Source of the DNA: JBAWVR01 sp964583845
Lineage (GTDB): Bacteria > Patescibacteriota > Minisyncoccia > Phycocordibacterales > GWA1-40-21
NCBI GenBank assembly: GCA_964583845.1
Contig: CAZOXG010000001.1
Location: forward strand, 1-46,660
DNA: 46,660 bases
Direction: 5' to 3'
The stretch's first letter is position 1; each line of letters starts with the position of its first letter. Both the position numbers and the translations under genes were made by a program. Under the pieces are notes generated by a model. It was not told the DNA's origin, ran no database searches, and was given only the letters and a program-made list of their open reading frames with translations. Positions 15,768 to 22,493 of the stretch are shown here, piece after piece.

Positions 15768-15795
15768 GGCGCGCCAACCAGGCGCGCTTTTTAAT
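15768..15795 (+). terminator. Terminator of the Cys-rich small gene
   Basis: GCGCGCC and GGCGCGC enclose an AACCA loop, followed by TTTTTAATTTT. The loop resembles the AAACCA loops of the island terminators. Confidence 0.85.
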
Positions 15796-15825
15796 TTTAA
15801 TAAAGTTAGCTATAATACTTTCGCT

Positions 15826-17343
15826 ATGAATAAATACAAACCAGTTACATTAATTGTTCTCGATGGTTGGGGTGAGAGATTTGATTTTAAAGATAATGCC
15901 ATTGCGGCCGCTAAAAAACCTTTCTATGATTCGCTAATACAAAAATACCCACACTCTTTATTAGAGGCTAGCGGACGAGCGGTTGGCCTGCCAGAAGGAC
16001 AGATGGGAAATAGTGAGGTAGGTCACACTACCATTGGAGCCGGTAGAGTGATCGCCAATGATCTAGTTCGTATTTCGGATGCTATTTCCACGGATGATTT
16101 TGTAAATAATCCAGCTTATATTAGATTATTTGATCACGTTAAGAAAAATAATTCAGCTTTGCATGTCTGTGGTTTGGTAAGTGTTGGTGGGGTCCATAGT
16201 CATATTGAACATTTAAAAGCCTTTTTAAAAACCGCCAAGGAAGCCGGTGTTCCTAAAATCTTCGTTCATGTTTTTACCGATGGTCGCGATACTGCACCAC
16301 AGAGTGCTTATGAATACATTTTAGATTTAGAAAATTATATGTTGGCAGAGCCTGGTGTTGGACGCATTGCTACTATCTCTGGACGTTTCTATGCTATGGA
16401 TCGTGATAACAACTGGGACCGTTTAAAACCAGTAGAGAATATGTTATTTGAAGGAATTGGCCCAAAAGCGCAAAGTTCCAAAGCTTCTGATTTAGTAAAA
16501 AAATTATATTCTGAAGGGCAGTTTGATGAGAGATTTGAACCATTTGTTTTGCCAAATGCTCAAGGCGAAACCGATGTGATTAAAGACAATGATGGAATCT
16601 TCTTTTTTAATTTCCGGGCTGATCGAGCTCGTATGTTGTCGTCAAAAATTTTGGAGCGACAGTCGAAGCAGAATTTTTATTTTGTAACAATGACTGAGTA
16701 TGATAAAAATTTCACGGCTGATGTTGCTTTTTCACCTCAGGAAATTCAGACAACTTTAGCGACAGAAGTTTCTTTGGCTAGTTTAACTCAATCTCATATA
16801 GCGGAGACAGAAAAGTTTCCCCATGCCACTTATTTCTTGAATGGTGGTCGTCAGGAACCGCATGAGGGTGAGAATCATATTTTAGTTCCAAGTCGTAAGG
16901 ATGTAAAAACTCACGATTTAGCTCCCAAAATGATGGCTAAAGAAATTGCCGATAAAGCGGTTGATGAAATAGAAAAAGGAATAGACTTTCTCTTTGTAAA
17001 TTTTGCTAACGCTGATATGGTGGGGCATACAGCCCAAGTTCCTGCCATTATTGAAAGTTTGGAAGCTGTTGACGGGGAATTAAAAAGGGTGGTCGAGGCT
17101 ACAATTGGAAAAGGAGGAATTGCAGTTGTTACAGCCGATCACGGAAATGCCGAATTAAATGTTGATCAAGAGACTGGCGAAATGCACACGGCCCATACTT
17201 TGAATCCCGTCCCGTTTATTGTAACTGACAGTAGCTTGAAAGTGATTGGTGGCACTCTAGCCGATGTTGCCCCAACAGTTTTGGAACTGCTAAATTTGAA
17301 TAAGCCAGTCAGTATGACGGGAAAGACTTTATTTATTAAATAA
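15826..17343 (+). CDS. gpmI: 2,3-bisphosphoglycerate-independent phosphoglycerate mutase
   Basis: 505 residues. The enzyme interconverts 3- and 2-phosphoglycerate and uses two Mn ions. Motifs: VTLIVLDGWGER (metal-binding Asp), EGQMGNSEVGHTTIGAGR with the phosphorylated Ser63, HVFTDGRDTAPQSA, FFNFRADRARML, and VTADHGNAE with further metal ligands. Both the phosphatase-like and transferase-like domains are complete. A TATAAT at 15811-15816 ends 9 nt before the ATG, so the mRNA would be nearly leaderless. With enolase just upstream it supplies two successive glycolytic steps. Confidence 0.97.
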   Translation: MNKYKPVTLIVLDGWGERFDFKDNAIAAAKKPFYDSLIQKYPHSLLEASGRAVGLPEGQMGNSEVGHTTIGAGRVIANDLVRISDAISTDDFVNNPAYIRLFDHVKKNNSALHVCGLVSVGGVHSHIEHLKAFLKTAKEAGVPKIFVHVFTDGRDTAPQSAYEYILDLENYMLAEPGVGRIATISGRFYAMDRDNNWDRLKPVENMLFEGIGPKAQSSKASDLVKKLYSEGQFDERFEPFVLPNAQGETDVIKDNDGIFFFNFRADRARMLSSKILERQSKQNFYFVTMTEYDKNFTADVAFSPQEIQTTLATEVSLASLTQSHIAETEKFPHATYFLNGGRQEPHEGENHILVPSRKDVKTHDLAPKMMAKEIADKAVDEIEKGIDFLFVNFANADMVGHTAQVPAIIESLEAVDGELKRVVEATIGKGGIAVVTADHGNAELNVDQETGEMHTAHTLNPVPFIVTDSSLKVIGGTLADVAPTVLELLNLNKPVSMTGKTLFIK

Positions 17344-17359
17344 AGAGATTGATAGTAGA

Positions 17360-17405
17360 CAGGCCGGCAATTTCGCAGAGCGAAATTGCCGGCCTGGTTG
17401 TTTTT
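17360..17405 (+). terminator. Terminator of gpmI
   Basis: CAGGCCGGCAATTTCG (17360-17375) and CGAAATTGCCGGCCTG (17381-17396) form a perfect 16-bp stem, followed by GTTGTTTTT. The tail overlaps the next gene's -35 box. Confidence 0.92.
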
Positions 17406-17425
17406 AGCCTAAAAACCATTATAAT
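17398..17425 (+). promoter_or_regulatory. Promoter of the AI-2E-type transporter gene
   Basis: TTGTTT (17398-17403), within the T-tail of the gpmI terminator, then a 16-bp spacer and TATAAT (17420-17425). The ATG at 17437 lies 11 nt after the -10, so the leader is only a few nucleotides. Confidence 0.7.
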
Positions 17426-17436
17426 TGAAATCACTT

Positions 17437-18480
17437 ATGACCAACAAAATTCAAACGCTATTTTTTCTTTCTGTTCTGGGATTAGTTATTGGTTTAACAA
17501 TTTTAGTTTTTTGGCCATATGCTGGCTCTTTGCTGTTAGCAGGACTTTTTGCTGTTGCGCTTTATCCTATTTATGAGTGGGTTTTAAAGATGTGTAATGG
17601 ATGGTCTAAAACAGCGTCTGTCTTATCCGTTGTTATTATCCTTTTAGTGGTCTTGTTGCCACTTATTTTCCTCGGATATCTAATGTTTCTAGAAGCCCAA
17701 AATGTTTATAGTTGGTTGACTTTACAAGGTGGACAAATTAGTTTTATGTCTAAAAGTTTGATAGCAATTCAGGATAAAATTAATTTGATTTCTCCTGACA
17801 TAAAACTTAATTGGGATTTTGGAGCTTATGCTGAAACTGGTCTGAATTGGCTAGTTGGTCACTTCAGTTCTTTCTTTTCTAGTACCATGGGTATACTAAT
17901 GAATTTAATATTGATGATCATGGCCATCTTTTACATGTTTGCTAATGGAAAAGAAATATTGAAAATATTTAAAAAAATAAGTCCTCTGGACGATTTATTG
18001 GATGAAAAAATATTTTCTAGAATATCTCAAGCTATTAATTCTGTTGTTCGTGGCTACTTTTTGATGGCCTTATTACAAGGATTGTTGTCCTCTTTGGGGT
18101 TGTATATATTTGGCGTTTCCAATCCACTTTTGTGGGGGGCGGCCGCAGCTATTGCTTCATTTGTCCCAGTTTTCGGGACCGCTTTGGTCTTTATACCAGC
18201 CATAATATTTTTGTTTGTAAGTGGTAATTTAGGTGGAACAATCGGCTTGGCCGTGTGGGGCTTTTTATTGGTTAGTTTAGTTGATAATGTAGTTATGCCT
18301 TTAATCATAAGAAGAGGTCTTGCTATTAATCCGTTTCTCATTCTTTTATCAGTTTTAGGTGGAATGAGTTTCTTTGGTCCGCTAGGTATTTTTATTGGCC
18401 CTCTAGCCCTAAGTCTACTGATAGTATTGTTAGAATTTTATCCATTAATTATTAAAAAAAATGTTTCGAAAGATTGTTAA
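17437..18480 (+). CDS. AI-2E family transporter (PerM/YdiK-like)
   Basis: 347 residues from the ATG at 17437; an upstream in-frame TTG at 17425 overlaps the -10 box and is rejected. It is a multi-pass membrane protein with about eight helices: two pairs at the N-terminus (LFFLSVLGLVIGLTILVFWP), a soluble stretch at about 95-140, then a helical C-terminal half with GAAAAIASFVPVFGTALVFI, matching the 'P.vG......p......' signature of the UPF0118/AI-2E exporter family. Family members export small molecules or ions; the substrate here is unknown. The gene overlaps the next one by 20 nt, indicating translational coupling. Confidence 0.88.
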   Translation: MTNKIQTLFFLSVLGLVIGLTILVFWPYAGSLLLAGLFAVALYPIYEWVLKMCNGWSKTASVLSVVIILLVVLLPLIFLGYLMFLEAQNVYSWLTLQGGQISFMSKSLIAIQDKINLISPDIKLNWDFGAYAETGLNWLVGHFSSFFSSTMGILMNLILMIMAIFYMFANGKEILKIFKKISPLDDLLDEKIFSRISQAINSVVRGYFLMALLQGLLSSLGLYIFGVSNPLLWGAAAAIASFVPVFGTALVFIPAIIFLFVSGNLGGTIGLAVWGFLLVSLVDNVVMPLIIRRGLAINPFLILLSVLGGMSFFGPLGIFIGPLALSLLIVLLEFYPLIIKKNVSKDC

Positions 18481-18877
18481 TTTCTTTGATAAGTTTGAAG
18501 ATCATGTTCGTGGCCGGATTAGTAAACGCCCGATATTATTTGCTTTTGTAGGAGGTTTCGCGGTGGTTGAATTTTGGCGTGGAGTTTGGCATTTAACCGA
18601 TTTTGTTCTTGATAAATGTGGTTATACAATCGAAAGTTGGGAAAGTTCCGTTATTTCAATTGTAGTTGGTAGTTTTATAATGTTAGCGACCGGACTTTAT
18701 ATTTCAATCTTTGTGGGAGACAGTGTTATTATTTCTGGTATTAAAAGAGAGAAGAAATATTTTGAAAAGACTGAAGCGGAATTTAAGGAAGAAGAAAAAG
18801 AAATTACTAGTATTGAAATTCGTTTAGATAGAATGGAAAAACTTCTGGAAGAAATTAAAAATAAAAAAAATGAGTAA
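18461..18877 (+). CDS. Small membrane protein with C-terminal coiled coil
   Basis: 138 residues, of no family that I recognise. Residues about 26-45 (ILFAFVGGFAVVEFWRGVW) and 60-85 (SSVISIVVGSFIMLATGLYI) are membrane helices. Residues 95-138 are charged and heptad-like (KKYFEKTEAEFKEEEKEITS, then IEIRLDRMEKLLEEIKNKKN), indicating a cytoplasmic coiled coil. It overlaps the upstream transporter gene by 20 nt and the downstream MYG1 gene by 8 nt, so all three are almost surely one operon. An accessory or scaffold role for the transporter is only a guess. Confidence 0.75.
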   Translation: MFRKIVNFFDKFEDHVRGRISKRPILFAFVGGFAVVEFWRGVWHLTDFVLDKCGYTIESWESSVISIVVGSFIMLATGLYISIFVGDSVIISGIKREKKYFEKTEAEFKEEEKEITSIEIRLDRMEKLLEEIKNKKNE

Positions 18878-19769
18878 GATTAAGGTTGTAACTCATAATG
18901 GTAAATTTCATGCTGATGATGTTTTTTCCGTGGCTTTGGTGAGTTTACTTGAGACTAATAAAGAATTAGAAATTATTAGGACTAGAGATGAAAAAGTTTT
19001 TGAAACTGCTGACTGGTTGTTGGACGTCGGTGGTAAAATTGATATTTTAAAAAAACAATTTGATCATCATCAGATTGGATACTCAGAGAAAAGAATTAGT
19101 AACGGACTCATTTATGCCACTATCGGTTTATTGTGGCGAGAATATGGAGAAAAACTGGTTGGCAGCAAAGAAGCGGCTGAGAATATTGATAAAAAATTAA
19201 TCGAGTATGTTGATGCTGGAGACAATGGTGTCTCTTGTAAAACTCAAAAAGACATTGTCCATGCTTATACAGTTTATGATTTACTAGACGAAGCTCTGAA
19301 CCCAACTTGGCGAGAAGCTGATCAGGATGGCGATGATAATTTATCTCGTTTTTTACAAGCGGTAGAGATTGCTAAAGTTATTTTAAAAAGAGAGATTAAA
19401 AGAGCTCAGGATTTTGTTTTAGATAAACAGATTATTTTAGATATTTATAATAAAACTGAAGACAAAAGAGTGTTGATATTTGATAAACATTACGCTTGGA
19501 GATCAATTGTGGCCAATTTACCAGAAGTGACATTCATTGTTGGATACGATAAGCCGAATGATAAATGGCGATTGGCAACAGTTGAAGAAGATGAGACACT
19601 CATACCAAGAAAAAGTTTGCCGGCTAGTTGGGCAGGTAAAAAAGGAAAAGAATTGCAAGAAATTACGGGTGTGGATGATGCTGATTTTTGTCATAATAAA
19701 TTATTTATCAGTGGATCCAAAAGTTTGGCCGGAGCTTTGAAAATGGCGAAGCTGGCATTAGAAAATTAG
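18870..19769 (+). CDS. MYG1 family protein (DHH-like hydrolase/exonuclease)
   Basis: 299 residues. MSKIKVVTHNGKFHADDVFS has the MYG1/UPF0160 metal-binding start 'THNG.FH.DDV', followed by LLDVGG and QFDHHQIGYSE (DHH-type motif), VDAGDNG, and SLPASWAGKKGKELQEITGV, the typical 'P..W.GL....L....G' C-terminal block. Eukaryotic MYG1 has 3'-5' RNA exonuclease activity; bacterial members are less studied. Length is normal and key acidic and His residues are present. It ends the transporter operon just before a strong terminator. Confidence 0.93.
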   Translation: MSKIKVVTHNGKFHADDVFSVALVSLLETNKELEIIRTRDEKVFETADWLLDVGGKIDILKKQFDHHQIGYSEKRISNGLIYATIGLLWREYGEKLVGSKEAAENIDKKLIEYVDAGDNGVSCKTQKDIVHAYTVYDLLDEALNPTWREADQDGDDNLSRFLQAVEIAKVILKREIKRAQDFVLDKQIILDIYNKTEDKRVLIFDKHYAWRSIVANLPEVTFIVGYDKPNDKWRLATVEEDETLIPRKSLPASWAGKKGKELQEITGVDDADFCHNKLFISGSKSLAGALKMAKLALEN

Positions 19770-19775
19770 CTAAAA

Positions 19776-19816
19776 CAAAGGTGGAGCAACCTCAGGTTGC
19801 TCCACCTTTGTTTTTT
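19776..19816 (+). terminator. Terminator after MYG1
   Basis: CAAAGGTGGAGCAACC and GGTTGCTCCACCTTTG form a 16-bp stem with a short loop, followed by TTTTTT, which overlaps the obg -35. Confidence 0.92.
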
Positions 19817-19835
19817 GGCCTTTTTAGGGTATAGT
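19808..19835 (+). promoter_or_regulatory. Promoter of obg
   Basis: TTGTTT (19808-19813), in the tail of the preceding terminator, then a 16-bp spacer and TATAGT (19830-19835). The ATG at 19847 is 11 nt after the -10. Confidence 0.7.
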
Positions 19836-19846
19836 ATGAATAATCT

Positions 19847-20878
19847 ATGAAATTTATCGACGAATTACAAGTGCATATGAATGCTGGCCGGGGTGGCGAT
19901 GGCGTTGTTCGCTGGTTACGTGAGCGTGCTAAACCTCTGTGTGGTCCAGCTGGTGGAAACGGCGGTAAAGGCGGTGATGTTTTTGCGCGGGCAGTTTCCA
20001 ATGTTAATATTTTAGGGCGCTATAAAAACTCCAAAGAATTTAAGGCTGGAGATGGTTTTCCTGGTGAAAAGAAAAGCTGTCATGGTGCCAATGGTGATGA
20101 CTTTACCCTTGATCTTCCAATTGGTTCGATTATCAAGAATTTGACCACTGGTAAGATATATCAATTATTGAAAACTGATGAAACTATCAAGTTGCTTTCT
20201 GGTGGCCGTGGCGGTTTAGGTAATGAACATTTTAAGGGTTCAACTAATCAGCGTCCGAAAGAGTGGACACCTGGTAAAGATGGCGACGAAGGGGACTTTG
20301 AAATTGAGCTAGAACTTATCGCCGACGCAGGTATTATTGGTTTGCCCAATGCTGGTAAATCTAGTTTGATAAATGTTTTAACTAATGCAGGATCAAAAAT
20401 AGGCGACTATCAGTTTACAACTTTGGAACCTGTCCTCGGTGATATGCATGGTTATATCTTAGCTGATATTCCTGGTTTGATTGAAGGTGCTCATGAGGGA
20501 CGTGGTCTTGGTGATAAATTCTTACGCCATATTAAAAGAACTAAAATGTTGATACATTGTATTTCTTTGGAAAACCCTGATCTTTTGAAAGTTTATGACA
20601 CAATTCGTGAAGAGTTAGAAGCTTATAGTCCAGATTTAGCCCAGAAAAAAGAAATTGTCGTTCTCACTAAAACTGATGTTTTGAATGATGAAAAAGAATT
20701 GGCTAAGGCTATTAAAAAAATAAGTAAGCGCAATCCAGATGTTTACACTCTTACTATCTTAGACGACAAAGGAATAAAGAATTTTAAAGATGAATTAGTA
20801 AAAATAATTCGTATCGAAAGAAAGAAAATAGAAGAAAAACCAGAAGTACCATTAGAAAAAGAATTTTCATTTGAATAA
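19847..20878 (+). CDS. obg: GTPase Obg/CgtA
   Basis: 343 residues. Obg is an essential GTPase for late 50S ribosome assembly and stress control. The N-terminal Obg fold (residues 1 to about 158) shows the glycine-rich GRGGDGVVRWLRE and CGPAGGNGGKGGDVF. The G domain has GLPNAGKSSLINVL (G1), FTTLEPVLG (G2), DIPGLIEGAHEGRGLGDKFL (G3) and LTKTD (G4). The variable C-terminal OCT domain is absent, ending instead in a charged tail, as in many compact bacteria. It is monocistronic or coupled to gatB, which starts 65 nt downstream after another TATAAT. Confidence 0.96.
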   Translation: MKFIDELQVHMNAGRGGDGVVRWLRERAKPLCGPAGGNGGKGGDVFARAVSNVNILGRYKNSKEFKAGDGFPGEKKSCHGANGDDFTLDLPIGSIIKNLTTGKIYQLLKTDETIKLLSGGRGGLGNEHFKGSTNQRPKEWTPGKDGDEGDFEIELELIADAGIIGLPNAGKSSLINVLTNAGSKIGDYQFTTLEPVLGDMHGYILADIPGLIEGAHEGRGLGDKFLRHIKRTKMLIHCISLENPDLLKVYDTIREELEAYSPDLAQKKEIVVLTKTDVLNDEKELAKAIKKISKRNPDVYTLTILDDKGIKNFKDELVKIIRIERKKIEEKPEVPLEKEFSFE

Positions 20879-20943
20879 AAAAAGACAAATTATAATCCTT
20901 AAAACTTAACGAATCGTAATTAACGAATAAAGAAAAAATAATT

Positions 20944-22356
20944 ATGAGTGAATACAAAACAACTGTAGGCTTAGAAATTCACGCTGAACTTAAAACCAAA
21001 ACGAAGATGTTTTGTAATTGTGTGAATAATGCCGATGAAGAAAGACCGAATGTGAACATTTGTCCTATTTGTATGGGGCACCCAGGCACTTTACCAGTTT
21101 TGAATTTTCAAGCGATTAAAAACGTTGTGAAAGTTGGCTTGGCTATAGGATCAAAAATTGCTGACTTCACCGAATGGGACCGCAAAAATTATTTCTACCC
21201 AGATATTCCAAAAGGTTATCAAATCTCTCAGTATAAATATCCGATAGTCACTGGCGGTCAGATTAATGGTGTGGAAATAACTCGTATACATCTTGAAGAA
21301 GATACCGCCAGCTCTTCTCATGATACTGGAGATCACTCACTAGTTGATTTTAACCGTGCTGGTGTACCACTGATGGAACTTGTGACTGAACCAGTAATAC
21401 ATAGTGCCGAGCAAGCTTCTTCTTTTGCTAAAGAGTTACAGTTGATTTTGCAGTATCTAGGAGTTTCCGATGCTAATATGGAAAAAGGTGAAATGCGCGT
21501 GGAGGCCAATATTTCTGTCAGTACTGATCCAAACAAATTTGGTACCAAAGTGGAAGTAAAAAACCTGAACTCGTTTAAAACTGTGGAAAAGGCAATTGCT
21601 TACGAGGTTAAGCGTCATATTAGTGTTTTGGACGATGGCGGAAAAATTGTCCAAGAAACTCGTGGTTGGGATGAGGCAAAACAAGCAACTTATTCTCAGC
21701 GTATCAAAGAAAATTCTAATGATTATCGTTATTTTCCAGATCCTGATTTACCAAAGATGAAGATTTCCGAAATGTCGGAATTAGCCGTGGATATTTTGAA
21801 AAAAGAAATTCCAGAACTACCAAAAGATAAACGCATTCGTTATGCGAGTGAATTTGGTATTAAAGGTGAAGATATAGAAATTTATATAAACGATAGGGAA
21901 TTGGCCGGATATTTTGAATCAGTAGTAGGAGAGTTGGGAGATAAAAAAGATTTGGTTAAGACCACTTCTAATTATATTGTTTCTGACCTAATTTCTTTGA
22001 GCCGAAATCCAGATTATAAACAGCCGGAAGCAAAAAGTTTTGCCAATTTAATAAAGATGATTGGTGCCGGTGAATTATCTAGTCGTGGTGCTAAAGATAC
22101 TTTGGCGGTGATGGTGATTTCTGGAGGTGAACCAACAGGCATCGCTAAAGAAAAGGGTTTGATTCAAAAAAATAACGTCGAAGAAATTATCCCGCTCATA
22201 GAAAAGGTTTTGGAGGATAATCCAAACGCTATCGCTGAATATAAAGCTGGTAAGCAGTCCATTCTAATGTTCTTGGTTGGTCAGGGGATGAAAGCAACTA
22301 AAGGTGCTGGTAATCCAGAAATGTTAAAAAAGATTATTTTAGAAAAAATTAGTTAA
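20944..22356 (+). CDS. gatB: Asp-tRNA(Asn)/Glu-tRNA(Gln) amidotransferase subunit B
   Basis: 470 residues. GatB is the kinase/transamidase subunit of GatCAB, which converts mischarged Glu-tRNA(Gln) or Asp-tRNA(Asn). Motifs: TVGLEIHAELKTKTKMFC with the following zinc-site cysteines FCNCVN and CPICMGHPG, YFYPDIPKGYQISQYKYP, HLEEDTASSSH, VDFNRAGVPLMELVTEP, and the C-terminal YqeY-like tail domain ending GNPEMLKKIILEKI. The domain set is complete. gatA and gatC are not in this window. A TATAAT at 20891-20896 lies upstream. Confidence 0.97.
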   Translation: MSEYKTTVGLEIHAELKTKTKMFCNCVNNADEERPNVNICPICMGHPGTLPVLNFQAIKNVVKVGLAIGSKIADFTEWDRKNYFYPDIPKGYQISQYKYPIVTGGQINGVEITRIHLEEDTASSSHDTGDHSLVDFNRAGVPLMELVTEPVIHSAEQASSFAKELQLILQYLGVSDANMEKGEMRVEANISVSTDPNKFGTKVEVKNLNSFKTVEKAIAYEVKRHISVLDDGGKIVQETRGWDEAKQATYSQRIKENSNDYRYFPDPDLPKMKISEMSELAVDILKKEIPELPKDKRIRYASEFGIKGEDIEIYINDRELAGYFESVVGELGDKKDLVKTTSNYIVSDLISLSRNPDYKQPEAKSFANLIKMIGAGELSSRGAKDTLAVMVISGGEPTGIAKEKGLIQKNNVEEIIPLIEKVLEDNPNAIAEYKAGKQSILMFLVGQGMKATKGAGNPEMLKKIILEKIS

Positions 22357-22362
22357 GAAAAA

Positions 22363-22397
22363 TGGCGGATTCTATAATGGAATTCGCTGTTTTTTGT
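22363..22397 (+). terminator. Terminator of gatB
   Basis: GCGGATTC and GAATTCGC (one G-U pair) form a stem with a short loop, followed by TGTTTTTT. Confidence 0.75.
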
Positions 22398-22493
22398 ACT
22401 AATCCTAATAATTACTATTTTGTAGTCCGTGTAATTGTTCTTTTTTTATTTATATATGGTAAAATAAAAGGTGTAATTTAACCAGTTATTTAT